NCBI GenBank assembly: GCA_023485825.1
Contig: JAMCZF010000036.1
Location: forward strand, 1 to 26,267
Direction: 5' to 3'
Length of the DNA: 26,267 nt
From: Candidatus Martarchaeota archaeon
GTDB taxonomy: Archaea > Micrarchaeota > Micrarchaeia > Micrarchaeales > CABMGC01
The translations under genes were made by a program, and so were the position numbers. The notes below the pieces were generated by a model. That model searched no databases, was not told the origin of the DNA, and saw only the letters and a list, made by a program, of their open reading frames with translations. Shown here one piece after another: positions 15,675 to 24,155 of the stretch. Numbering within the stretch: position 1 is the stretch's first letter; each line of letters begins with the position of its first letter.

Positions 15675-16415
15675 ATGGAGCCTATGGCGAGAAACTGGTT
15701 CAGTGAAAAACAAAAGATCCATGCCGCACTTCTCAGGGATCTCCTCATAGAGGTATTCAAGAGAAAGCCAAAGGACCTAGTATTCAAAGGCGGCACCGCG
15801 ATATCCTTTTTCTACGGCAGCAACAGGTTCTCCGCGGATATCGATTTGTCATCAAGGAATATGGACAATTATGCACTGATAGACGACGCCATAGAGTCAT
15901 TCGAGAGAACATACAGCTACAAGATAACAAACGATTGGGAGGATGAGATATTACAGCAGCAGGGCTTCAGGAGATATGTGCTGATATTCAAATACGGGGC
16001 ATATGACGGGATAAGCACTACTATAGATTACAGCCCCGGCATCTGCATATTGAGCCCCGGCAAGAAAGACCTGTCCAATGACTATGCAGCGGCCAAGATA
16101 GACGTGATGCAGCCCGAGGAGATACTTGCCGAGAAAGTCAGATCAATATACACAAGGCAGAAGGGTAGGGATCTTTATGACTTGCACTACTTATCTGTCA
16201 TAAGGAAGATGCGCATAGGAAGAGGCATCATAGCTGAGAAGATGGAGGAAGAGCCAAGGCTAAAAGGCAAAAAATACTCGTTTAACTCGTTCAGGAAAAG
16301 GGTTGAAGCCCTGAAGCCATATTGGGGCGACCTCGACGGCATACTGAGCAACTTCACCGAAACAACGTTCGATGCCGTAAGCAATGAGGTTCTAGAAATA
16401 TTCAGAAACGTGTAA
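15675..16415 (+). CDS. abiEii: AbiEii-type nucleotidyltransferase toxin
   Basis: A 246-residue toxin of the DNA polymerase beta-like nucleotidyltransferase superfamily. Motif I is KGGTAISFFYGSNRFSADID: Gly39-Gly40-Thr41, Arg51, and the metal-binding Asp55 and Asp57. Motif IV-like EEILAEKVRSIYTR and GRDLYDLHYL (about 150-176) are also present. AbiEii toxins transfer nucleotides, shown for homologues to be added to tRNA 3' ends, and so stop growth. All key residues appear intact. An alternative ATG (MARNW) is three codons inside. R3 begins 40 nt downstream. Confidence 0.9.
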   Translation: MEPMARNWFSEKQKIHAALLRDLLIEVFKRKPKDLVFKGGTAISFFYGSNRFSADIDLSSRNMDNYALIDDAIESFERTYSYKITNDWEDEILQQQGFRRYVLIFKYGAYDGISTTIDYSPGICILSPGKKDLSNDYAAAKIDVMQPEEILAEKVRSIYTRQKGRDLYDLHYLSVIRKMRIGRGIIAEKMEEEPRLKGKKYSFNSFRKRVEALKPYWGDLDGILSNFTETTFDAVSNEVLEIFRNV

Positions 16416-16454
16416 AACGCAGCCCCTTCCCGCCCGAAGCTAGCCCCTCACGCT

Positions 16455-16505
16455 CACGCTCCCGAAGCTGAGGCCTGGCATAACGCCGTTGGGCGGGCAG
16501 GCACG
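16455..16505 (+). repeat. Direct repeat R3
   Basis: Third copy of the repeat (48 of 51 positions identical to R1), located downstream of the AbiE pair. Its upstream CTCACGCTCACG matches the sequence upstream of R2. Its last bases continue without a break into an open frame that lacks a start codon. Confidence 0.9.
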
Positions 16506-16588
16506 CGAAGGAGGTTTACGGTACCATAACGGAAGGAGGGTCAGAAGACATAGAAAAGAACATTTACTACCATGCGGGAAACAATCCG

Positions 16589-16930
16589 TTGTCGTTCGAA
16601 GTTTACATGGACGACTTCGACGAAGACGGTTACTACCTCAGCGACTACTGTCGGGTTAGCCTCCATGCGGACGGCAAGCCTACCGATGTTGCTCCGGTGG
16701 TGGTTGGGTTCAAGCCAGCCCACGCCGGTCGCGAAGCGGCCGCGCAAAAAGTCGATGCCATTCAGAAAGCAGAACCTGTACCGGCCGTTATCGCCGGCGT
16801 TTCAGCAGCAGAGCTCGCAGCATTGCAGAGAGACTCTGATGCAGAGATCACGGCTGTAAAGGCAGTATTCGGAGCAGATAGCCTTCCTTCCACCAGGAAA
16901 TTACTCGAGGCATTGAGGGTAAAGGAGTAA
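16589..16930 (+). CDS. Hypothetical protein, probably 5'-truncated
   Basis: The frame encodes SFEVYMDDFDEDGYYLSDYC near its start and a helical Ala/Glu-rich second half ending LLEALRVKE. The first usable start codon is a TTG at 16589, giving 113 residues. The same frame is open back to 16484, inside R3, and the extra 35 codons (for example EVYGTITEGGSEDIEKNIYYH) look protein-like and continuous with what follows, yet contain no ATG, GTG or TTG. The simplest reading is a gene whose 5' end was lost at the repeat junction. No family was recognised. An SD-like GGAAGGAGG (16531-16539) has no start codon at proper distance. Confidence 0.5.
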   Translation: MSFEVYMDDFDEDGYYLSDYCRVSLHADGKPTDVAPVVVGFKPAHAGREAAAQKVDAIQKAEPVPAVIAGVSAAELAALQRDSDAEITAVKAVFGADSLPSTRKLLEALRVKE

Positions 16931-16982
16931 CGCCCTGTTGGTAATTACTCAATAACCTGCGATAAGACTGAGAATCCGGGAA

Positions 16983-17000
16983 CGCTTCACTTCGGAAGCG
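16983..17000. other. Perfect hairpin between convergent genes
   Basis: CGCTTC (16983-16988) pairs perfectly with GAAGCG (16995-17000) around a 6-nt loop. It lies between the truncated ORF (plus) and the HEPN gene (minus), where both transcripts would end. It has no U-run. Confidence 0.4.
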
Positions 17001-17039
17001 ATAGCCAAACCCGCCAAGATGCCACACAATACTGGGCAA

Positions 17040-17465
17040 TCATCCCTTTTTCTTTCCGATGTGCTTGACTGCGGCGCCGCATAAATTCACCACTTCTGTC
17101 GAGTCTTTCATGTATTTTCCGGCAACTCCTTCAGAATCAGCGACACCCGCGTGAGTCTCGAACGCGTATCCCGCCAGGGGCCGCAGCTCAAGCAGGCCGT
17201 TGAACGTGTCGAGTATGATCCCCTCCTTCTCTACAAACTCCTTCGGAAGCAGCGCCCTCTTCTCGCGGAAAATCTGGCGCAGGCTGTTCATTATGTTATG
17301 GACCTTCGGCACATCAACGCCGAATTCCAAAAGCACGGCCTTCAACGCAATCTCAACTGACATCTCCATGCTGTACAGCGCTGTAGAGTATATCCTCTTC
17401 TTAAGGGCGGCATCTGCCGTGTAAAGCCACATCCGCGCATTCTCCATGGGCGTTACGTATGCCAT
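17040..17465 (-). CDS. HEPN domain protein, partner of MNT nucleotidyltransferase
   Basis: A 141-residue all-helical protein matching the HEPN family: ARMWLYTADAALKKRIYSTALYSMEMSVEIALKAVLLEFG is the typical first two helices, followed by VPKVHNIMNSLRQIF and LLELRPLAGYAFET. HEPN partners of minimal nucleotidyltransferases are usually RNase-type toxins. The canonical R-x4-6-H catalytic motif is not obvious here. The nearest match is an Arg followed ten residues later by His (ELRPLAGYAFETH), so nuclease activity is uncertain. The start is ATG 17465 (13 bp overlap with the upstream gene) or ATG 17447. Confidence 0.85.
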   Translation of the reverse strand: MAYVTPMENARMWLYTADAALKKRIYSTALYSMEMSVEIALKAVLLEFGVDVPKVHNIMNSLRQIFREKRALLPKEFVEKEGIILDTFNGLLELRPLAGYAFETHAGVADSEGVAGKYMKDSTEVVNLCGAAVKHIGKKKG

Positions 17466-18034
17466 CGCAGCACCTCATACGGCGTGAACTCCCTCCAGTG
17501 CTTTATGCCAGACATCTTACCAAGGAACCTTGAAAGCGCCTCGCGCCTTTCAAACAGTATTACACCATAATCGAGGAAATCAAGGTAAATCGGCTTGAAA
17601 TCGTGCATGAGCTCCTTCTCATCAACGACAACAGGGCTTATGAATGTGGGCAGGCGCTTGCCGATCAGCGTGTCAAGCATGCCCTCAAGCTCTTTCTTCG
17701 CCGCATGCACGCGCTCCATGAGCCTTTCCCTGTACCTCATGTCTGAAACCACCACAAGCACGTCTATGTCGCTGTTCTGATCGTATGTTCCTTTCGCCAC
17801 CGATCCGAACAGCAACGCCCCAAGAACATATTCCTCATCCATGCGCGCGCAAAACCCCTTTATGTAAGCCAAAAGATCCTTGTCGATGTCAAGGAAGTCG
17901 ATGTTCCTGCCGAAGACTTCATTGAAGAGGTCGCCGAAGCTGAGCTTCTTCTTGAGTCTTTCTGACAACAGCCTCTTCGCAGCGCTCACTTTGTTGTACG
18001 TGTCCTCTGTCAGGAGGATTGTCTTATACGCCAT
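17453..18034 (-). CDS. MNT nucleotidyltransferase with N-terminal VapB-like segment
   Basis: A 193-residue protein. Residues 70-165 form a minimal nucleotidyltransferase domain with the signature GSVAKGTYDQNSDIDVLVV (Gly77-Ser78, Asp89, Asp91). Residues 1-48 (YKTILLTEDTYNKVSAAKR, then KKKLSFGDLFNEVFGR) resemble the DUF217/VapB-type ribbon-helix-helix antitoxin. In MNT-HEPN modules the nucleotidyltransferase silences the HEPN toxin, in known cases by AMPylation. An added DNA-binding segment would let it repress its own operon. The TATA box is centred 25 nt upstream. Gene order is MNT then HEPN, overlapping. Confidence 0.85.
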   Translation of the reverse strand: MAYKTILLTEDTYNKVSAAKRLLSERLKKKLSFGDLFNEVFGRNIDFLDIDKDLLAYIKGFCARMDEEYVLGALLFGSVAKGTYDQNSDIDVLVVVSDMRYRERLMERVHAAKKELEGMLDTLIGKRLPTFISPVVVDEKELMHDFKPIYLDFLDYGVILFERREALSRFLGKMSGIKHWREFTPYEVLRWHT

Positions 18035-18053
18035 GATATTATATATATCCTAA

Positions 18054-18064
18054 CATATATAAAA
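18054..18064 (-). promoter_or_regulatory. TATA box for the MNT-HEPN operon
   Basis: On the minus strand TTTTATATATG lies about 25 nt upstream of ATG 18034, fitting leaderless transcription. The surrounding sequence is very AT-rich and contains alternating TA runs (18036-18048), which could also be an operator. Confidence 0.6.
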
Positions 18065-18137
18065 TTATCTATATAATTCCCGAGCCGCAGTATTGTTGAG
18101 CTGGCAGCTTACATAGGCTGCGACCTGCTGTAATGTG

Positions 18138-19247
18138 CTATTCAGTTACCCGCTGCTTTCCAGAAAACACGTTCATCATTGTTTTCGTAGGCGAGTCCAT
18201 GTCGCCGTATTTGCCGAGGAGCGAGGCCATGCCGATAGCATTCATTATCCTTATTCCGAGCTCCATGCCCTTTGTGCCGGACCGTGTGTAGAGCTTGTTT
18301 ATCATCGAATGCACCCTCGTATCCGCGGCGAACCTCTTTTTGTAAGACGTTTCGTACTCCATCAGGCTCTTCCCGCGCTCAAGATGCCCTTGTATGGCTC
18401 TCGCCGCCATGATCGCGCCGTTGCCCCCGAAGACGATGCCGCCTCCAGTAGAGGGCTTGACCTGCCCCGCCGCATCTCCAACCAGCAGCACCTTCCTCTT
18501 CTCGTCCACAATCCTTCTCCTGAGGCGCATGGGTATGATGCTCGCCTGGCCGCTGTGCATCCTCGCGTTCCCCACAGCCTCGGCGACCTCCCTCCTCTCC
18601 ATGAACCTGTCGAACGCGCGCCTTGCGTTCATGCGCCCGTGCCTGACTCCTATGCCTGCTTCAAGTATCTCATCAGAGTTCGGGCACAGCCATCCGAAAA
18701 GGCCCCTGTACTCCCTGTCGAAGAAGAGGTCAACGTTCCTTGCGTCATCAAGGCGCACATGGAATTCCGCCTTGTATGTTATGACGTAATCCGCCAGGGG
18801 GCCCATGCGGAAATGCGCCGCGACTGTCGACACTGCGCCGTCGGCGCCTATTATTATGCTGCCGCCCCTATTGATGGTGTCGAGGCGTTCTGGGGTGATC
18901 CTCCTCTGTGTGATGACAGTTGCTCCTGCGCGTTCGGCCTGCTCCCTGCACAGCTCGTTGAGCCTCTGGCGCTCAAGGACATGCGCCACCGGCGTGCCTG
19001 ACTCTATGCGCATGGTGCTCTTCCCGGCGTGCAGCCTTGCGCCATAAAGGGTGTTTGTTACCGCCTTCCTATAATCCACTCCCAGGGAATCGAGGCCGCG
19101 CAGGGACACTATGCCTGACGCGCGCACCGGATGGCCCAGCACCTTTTTCTGATCGTAAACCAGGGCGCGTATTCCTGCGCGGCCGAGCTCCCTCGCGGCA
19201 ATGAGGCCTGCGGTTCCGGCCCCTATGACTGCAACTTCTTCTTCCAT
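18138..19247 (-). CDS. Geranylgeranyl reductase family FAD-dependent oxidoreductase
   Basis: A 369-residue flavoprotein. The N-terminal Rossmann motif GAGTAGLIAARELGRAG (9-25) binds FAD, and LVGDAAGQVKPSTGGG (about 262-277) is the second FAD motif characteristic of geranylgeranyl reductases. In archaea these enzymes saturate the isoprenoid chains of membrane lipids (digeranylgeranylglycerophospholipid reductase), and other members act on isoprenoid carriers. The position next to AglB leaves dolichol-type carrier reduction as an alternative. The C-terminal region is helical and moderately hydrophobic. The TATA-like CTTATTAAAG is about 35 nt upstream. Confidence 0.88.
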   Translation of the reverse strand: MEEEVAVIGAGTAGLIAARELGRAGIRALVYDQKKVLGHPVRASGIVSLRGLDSLGVDYRKAVTNTLYGARLHAGKSTMRIESGTPVAHVLERQRLNELCREQAERAGATVITQRRITPERLDTINRGGSIIIGADGAVSTVAAHFRMGPLADYVITYKAEFHVRLDDARNVDLFFDREYRGLFGWLCPNSDEILEAGIGVRHGRMNARRAFDRFMERREVAEAVGNARMHSGQASIIPMRLRRRIVDEKRKVLLVGDAAGQVKPSTGGGIVFGGNGAIMAARAIQGHLERGKSLMEYETSYKKRFAADTRVHSMINKLYTRSGTKGMELGIRIMNAIGMASLLGKYGDMDSPTKTMMNVFSGKQRVTE

Positions 19248-19354
19248 GCGAACGCCATCCGAAAAGGCACAAGCATCTTTAATAAGGTTTACTCCAGATA
19301 TATGTGTCTGTTCAAGGATAAATAGCTTAGTCTCATGTTACTCTGTGGATTTCG

Positions 19355-22300
19355 ATGATAGCCGCTATAATAATAGGCATACTCTCAATAGTCGTGCCTG
19401 GGTTCTTCCTCGCGCTGGCGCTGCTCAAGAGGACAGGAATGCACATCGTCGAGATATTCCTGATCGGCATTTTCTTCGGCATAATATTCCCGCCCGCGAT
19501 GGTCTGGCTGGAAGCGTACCTCATCCCGTACGCGCATATATTCTCGTTCTCCGCGGGGCTGTACGACGCGGATGTCATTGTGCTTACTATAATAGGCATA
19601 GCGCTGTCCTACTGGCAGGGCGCCATCAGCACAGACTCCCTAAGGTCTGTTGTTGGCCAAGGCGAGAAGGTAACGCGCGCATCGATAAGCGCGGATTACC
19701 GTCAAAGGGTATCTGAGCTGCGCGGCAGGATGGCGAGGCTCAATGTGGACATGAAGCTCATAAAGGAGCACGAGCAGGAGGAGCTCGACCTCATGAAGAG
19801 CCATGCAGAGGAGATGGACCTGCTCAAGTCCAGAAGCGCAGGAAGCGAGGAGACAGAATCTGTGCGCAGGCAGCACGAGAGCCAAGAGCGCAGGCTGTAC
19901 GAGGAGCACGAGCAGGAGGAGCAGCAGCTTATCGCAGGCGAGGAGCCGAAGCAGAATCCGCACTTCCCTGTGGTGTGGACCATACTGCTATTGCTGATGG
20001 CGGTCACCTTCGCGTCAAGGATAGCAAACATAGGGTTCTCGCAGCACTTCTTCGAGTTCGATCCGTATTTCGACATGATGGCTACGCAGCAGATACTGAC
20101 GTATGGCTATCAATTGTACACCACGCACGCGGCCTGGCCGACCCTCGCTGCCGGCACCATACAGCGCATACAGCCGGCAGTGCCATACCTGGAAGCATAC
20201 TGGTACCAGCTGGCTAATCCCGGCCATGCCAGCCTCAGCCTGTCATCCCTGAGCACAGTCGGCGGCATATATCCCCCGCTTCTCGCCGCCCTCCTTGTGT
20301 TCGTCGTTTTCATGTTCGTGTACCACATATACGGCGACTTCCCCGGCCTGATCGCTGCCGGGATCGCTGCCGCGATGCCCACCCTCATCTCGACCTATAT
20401 ATCAGGGGAGCAGCTGCTCGAGCCCTGGGGCATAACCGCACTCTTCTTCTTCTTCGCGGCATACCTCCTCGCCATCAAGAATCCGAAGGAGAAGCGCTAT
20501 GCGATACTTGCCGGCATAGCATTCATATCCAACTTCCTCGGCGCGCACTATTACACCGTGAGCGCCGGGATACTCGCCATTTACATACTCTTCCAGGCAG
20601 TGATAAACGCGCTAAGGAACAGCAACGACATGGACTTCTACAAGATGAACGCCGTGATGCTATTCGTCATAATAATAGGCTACGTTCTGTACGCGCCGTA
20701 CAATGCAGTATACGGCGGAGGGGTGCCTACGTTCCTCAAGATACCTACTATAATCGCCTTCCCGCTGTTCGCTCTGATTGCAGGCCTAGTGTACGGCATA
20801 CTCACCGATTCGCTCAAGTGGCAGGGTCTTCCGCGCGGCGTTGCAGCGATAGGGAAGGGCGCGCTCACATGGTTCGACGCGCGGCCTGAGGTATCGCTTG
20901 CGCTCTCCGGCGTAGGACTCCTGCTCATGGTCCTCGGCCTGATCCTGCTGCCTGTCTTTATACTGCCGGGCCTTCTCATAGTCTCAATCTTCGGCCTTCT
21001 GGCGTTGTTCATGGGCTTTGTGTTCGGCGGCTGGGGCTCCTTCAGCAGGCACAGGCAGATATACTCGAGGTTCGCCATAGCGGTAATAATAAGCATCATC
21101 CTTGCTTGCGCGGTGCTGTTTACTCCTATAGGCAACGGCATCAAGAAGTACCTGAACCTCAGCACGAGGTTCACGACACCGTCATCGCCTCTGTTCATGA
21201 CAGTGCAGGAATACGCGCCTACGGGCCTCGGCTTCGACTTCGGAGGGCCCAGCTTCATAGGCGGCATAGCCCTCAGCATCGGCGGAGTCCCCGTGCTCCT
21301 GTGGCTCGTGCTGATAGCATTCTCGGCCATAGAGGCTTACAACATAGCGCTCAAGCGCTCCAGCACCAGCGTGCTGTCGATATGGATACTCGCGGTGCTC
21401 GCAGCCGCAGGGATGAGCGAGATCAAGTACCTTCCGCACTTCGCAGTGGCATACGCCATAGCGTTCGTGGTGGTCATAGCTGAGATGGCCATGTACATAA
21501 AGAGGAGCGGCGACATAAGCGGGCTTGCCGTATATTCCATGTCGTTCCTCGCGGCCGCTGCGTTCATATACGGCATAATCTACACTGTGGAAGGCAGCCT
21601 GCCTGCCGCGGGTAGCCTGCTCACCGTAGCAGTAGTGATAATCTCGGCGTTCTCCGCGTACATCGCCGGAAGGATGCGCATAACCCCACTCCATGCGCTG
21701 TACGGGCTGAGCTCCATAATCGTCATAGTCATGGCGTTCTCCCTTGTCCAGGTGTTCTCTGCGGCAGCGGAATTCTCCGGCGTAGGACTCAATACTACCG
21801 CATACAACCAGCAGTGCAACAACATCTCAACAAACGGCACAAACATACTCGGCGCCACGATGTTCTGCTACCAGGTGCCGAACTCGTGGCTCGCGGCGAT
21901 GTCCTGGGCGTCGAAGAATATAGGGCCGAATGCGCCCAGAATCCTCGCATGGTGGGACTACGGCGACTGGATCAACTGGTTCGGCAATACCAATGCGGTG
22001 ATAAGGGGCGACAACGCCGTCGCACAGACCGACTACAACACGGCAGCGAAGTTCGTGATACAGAACACTACCGCGCTGGCCATGTTCATGAACCAGAACA
22101 CGACCCAGGCGCAGTACGTGCTGTTCGACGACCAGCTCCTGCCGAAGTGGAGCGCACTTGACTTCCTCGGCTGCGTAGACCAAAACCAGACGAGCCAGTC
22201 GTTCGCCGAGTCGGAGGGCAAGAAGTACGGCGCCAACTTCGTGATAGGCACATCGCAATGCGAGCTGTCCCACGATCCCGTATTCGTCGACATACCAGAG

Positions 22301-22960
22301 AAGCCGACCATACAGTACTACTGCAACTTCTCAAATTCCACAGTCACGGCAGTGCATGTCCTCATGACAACGGGCGAGACCGTGCCGCATCTGCTCAACC
22401 AGTCCTACTGCATAAACACGAAACCGGATGCGAATGGCGTCATGCAGGTGTACTATGCGAACGGCATCAAGGCGAACATGCTGGTGCCCGTGTATCAGAT
22501 GGCCAACGCGCTGACATCCAACGGCATCACTACCCGGGTGCCCGTAAGCCTGAACAGCGAGTTCTATCTCGGGGCGACGCAGTTCCAGCAGGGTGGCACA
22601 CCGTACCTTGAGTTCATCGGCCTGTACCTGCCGAACGGCCCCAACTATACGGTTACCGACGCCATGACCTCCTTCTACAACTCCAACTACTACCGCGGCT
22701 TCTTCCTCGGCCACCTTTCAAGCGGCTTCAGCCTCGTATACCCTGTAAATTACACGAGCTTCAAGTACCTCCCTCCAAACTCGCTCAGCAGCAACACAGT
22801 CCCGCAGGTCTACTCGCAGGATTCGCACTTCACAGGGATGAACTTCATCAATGCAACAAACCGCGTGATAATATTCAGGCTCAACAACTACACGGCATCG
22901 CTGCCGGAGCACACGCCGAAGCCAGGCTGGGTCACCGACAATTACACCATACCTGGCTGA
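19355..22960 (+). CDS. aglB: AglB/STT3 oligosaccharyltransferase with extra N-terminal module
   Basis: A 1201-residue membrane protein that transfers lipid-linked glycans to Asn in N-x-S/T sequons at the outer face. The catalytic-core motif EFDPYFD (236-240 for DPYFD) lies in the first external loop, about 13 membrane helices follow, and WWDYGDWI begins at residue 866 in the C-terminal soluble domain. It is longer than most AglB proteins. The first 90 residues add about three hydrophobic segments, then residues about 108-198 form a highly charged, Glu/Lys/Arg-rich coiled coil (for example MKLIKEHEQEELDLMKSHAE) before the usual first STT3 helix at about 205. Upstream is GGATAAATAG about 34 nt before the ATG. 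The GT4 gene follows 56 nt downstream. Confidence 0.93.
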   Translation: MIAAIIIGILSIVVPGFFLALALLKRTGMHIVEIFLIGIFFGIIFPPAMVWLEAYLIPYAHIFSFSAGLYDADVIVLTIIGIALSYWQGAISTDSLRSVVGQGEKVTRASISADYRQRVSELRGRMARLNVDMKLIKEHEQEELDLMKSHAEEMDLLKSRSAGSEETESVRRQHESQERRLYEEHEQEEQQLIAGEEPKQNPHFPVVWTILLLLMAVTFASRIANIGFSQHFFEFDPYFDMMATQQILTYGYQLYTTHAAWPTLAAGTIQRIQPAVPYLEAYWYQLANPGHASLSLSSLSTVGGIYPPLLAALLVFVVFMFVYHIYGDFPGLIAAGIAAAMPTLISTYISGEQLLEPWGITALFFFFAAYLLAIKNPKEKRYAILAGIAFISNFLGAHYYTVSAGILAIYILFQAVINALRNSNDMDFYKMNAVMLFVIIIGYVLYAPYNAVYGGGVPTFLKIPTIIAFPLFALIAGLVYGILTDSLKWQGLPRGVAAIGKGALTWFDARPEVSLALSGVGLLLMVLGLILLPVFILPGLLIVSIFGLLALFMGFVFGGWGSFSRHRQIYSRFAIAVIISIILACAVLFTPIGNGIKKYLNLSTRFTTPSSPLFMTVQEYAPTGLGFDFGGPSFIGGIALSIGGVPVLLWLVLIAFSAIEAYNIALKRSSTSVLSIWILAVLAAAGMSEIKYLPHFAVAYAIAFVVVIAEMAMYIKRSGDISGLAVYSMSFLAAAAFIYGIIYTVEGSLPAAGSLLTVAVVIISAFSAYIAGRMRITPLHALYGLSSIIVIVMAFSLVQVFSAAAEFSGVGLNTTAYNQQCNNISTNGTNILGATMFCYQVPNSWLAAMSWASKNIGPNAPRILAWWDYGDWINWFGNTNAVIRGDNAVAQTDYNTAAKFVIQNTTALAMFMNQNTTQAQYVLFDDQLLPKWSALDFLGCVDQNQTSQSFAESEGKKYGANFVIGTSQCELSHDPVFVDIPEKPTIQYYCNFSNSTVTAVHVLMTTGETVPHLLNQSYCINTKPDANGVMQVYYANGIKANMLVPVYQMANALTSNGITTRVPVSLNSEFYLGATQFQQGGTPYLEFIGLYLPNGPNYTVTDAMTSFYNSNYYRGFFLGHLSSGFSLVYPVNYTSFKYLPPNSLSSNTVPQVYSQDSHFTGMNFINATNRVIIFRLNNYTASLPEHTPKPGWVTDNYTIPG

Positions 22961-23016
22961 CAAAGCCTACCAATAAATAACTGCCTTGTGAAGTAGTTCC
23001 TGCAAGCTGTGTTCAA

Positions 23017-24153
23017 ATGGATCTGATCATAATACAGCCTTATCTAAACCTCAAGGGTGGCGCAGAGCGCGTCATACTCAGGATAGCGCAGCATTACGAC
23101 GCGCCCATATACCTACTTGAGTACAACAAAAACACCACCTTCGGCGAGTTCAAGGACCTAGACGTGCGCCTTGTCGGGAAGAAGGTGCCGCTCTCGGAGA
23201 TGCTGCCGTACAGGGCATCGCAGGGCCTCAGATACGGGTACAACTTCTATAACCTGAAGCTGAAGGAGGACTACGACGTGCTCAACGCGCACATATCCCC
23301 CAGCGAGTGGATACGCCACAGAAACGAGCGCGTGCTGTGGTACTGCCACACCCCCCCGAGGGAGGTGTATGACCTCTACGAGGTGCGCATGAAGCACAGG
23401 TCATACAAGGACAAGCTGCTCTATTCAACCATGGCAAAGACCTACAAGTTCATATCCAAGCGCGTCGTCAGGAACATAGAGTTCATAGCGGCTAACAGCA
23501 TAAACACCCGGGAGCGGATAATGAAATACTACTCCCGCGAGTCCACTGTCATAAACCCCGGCATAGATTTCGGCGAGTATTCAAACGAAGGCGACGGAAG
23601 GTACTTCCTGTGCCCCTCGAGGATAAGCCCCAACAAGGGCCAGGACTTTGTCATAGACGCGTACAAGAGGTTCTGCGCAAAAAGCGGGAAGAAGCACCGG
23701 CTTCTGCTCGCCGGCGCCCTTTCCAGGGATCCCGAGCATGCTGCATACTACGCCAAGCTCAAGGGCATGGCAAAAGGGCTTAACGTGGAGTTCAGGGGGA
23801 ACCTGGAGGACAGCGAGATGAAAAAGCTTTACGCCGGCGCGACCGCAGTGCTCCTCGCGCCGCAGAACGAGGATTTCGGGCTGGTGTACCTTGAGGCAAT
23901 GTCAAGCTCAAAACCCGTAATCTCGATAAACGAGGGGGAGCCGACCCGCCTCGTGCAGGAGGGCAAGACCGGGTTCCTCGTAGACTCCCCGCAGAAGATG
24001 GCGGAAAGGATGCGATTGCTTGCGGAGGACACCGGCATGGCAGAGGGCATCGGCAGGCGTGCCAGGAAAGAAGTTGAGTCGAAATATTCCTGGGGCGCGT
24101 TCTTCAAGAAGTTCGACAAGGCGCTTGCGCAGGCCAAGAAGAAGCGGGAGTGA
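23017..24153 (+). CDS. GT4-family glycosyltransferase
   Basis: A 378-residue GT-B fold enzyme. The N-terminal domain has NLKGGAERVI near the start (acceptor side), and the C-terminal domain carries PSRISPNKGQDFVIDAY, LLLAGA, and the nucleotide-sugar site EDFGLVYLEAMSSSKPVI (E-x7-E). It probably adds a sugar to a lipid-linked oligosaccharide on the cytoplasmic side; the specific sugar cannot be told. It is directly downstream of AglB in the same direction, which supports a role in N-glycan assembly. The stop is 2 nt from the convergent TBP-like gene. Confidence 0.9.
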   Translation: MDLIIIQPYLNLKGGAERVILRIAQHYDAPIYLLEYNKNTTFGEFKDLDVRLVGKKVPLSEMLPYRASQGLRYGYNFYNLKLKEDYDVLNAHISPSEWIRHRNERVLWYCHTPPREVYDLYEVRMKHRSYKDKLLYSTMAKTYKFISKRVVRNIEFIAANSINTRERIMKYYSRESTVINPGIDFGEYSNEGDGRYFLCPSRISPNKGQDFVIDAYKRFCAKSGKKHRLLLAGALSRDPEHAAYYAKLKGMAKGLNVEFRGNLEDSEMKKLYAGATAVLLAPQNEDFGLVYLEAMSSSKPVISINEGEPTRLVQEGKTGFLVDSPQKMAERMRLLAEDTGMAEGIGRRARKEVESKYSWGAFFKKFDKALAQAKKKRE

Positions 24154-24155
24154 AG

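Noticed and set aside
13405..16505. CRISPR array or integron attC array
   Set aside because: The three repeats are more than 1.4 kb apart with genes between them, so they are not CRISPR. A GTTGGGC matches the GTTRRRY core of attC, but the matching RYYYAAC core is imperfect and no integrase is in the window, so attC identity is not supported.
18135..19001. Plus-strand 288-codon open frame
   Set aside because: It is antisense to the geranylgeranyl reductase gene and has a His/Arg/Pro-rich composition with no family pattern.
20680..21330. Minus-strand 216-codon open frame
   Set aside because: It is antisense to aglB and has no promoter or recognisable domain.
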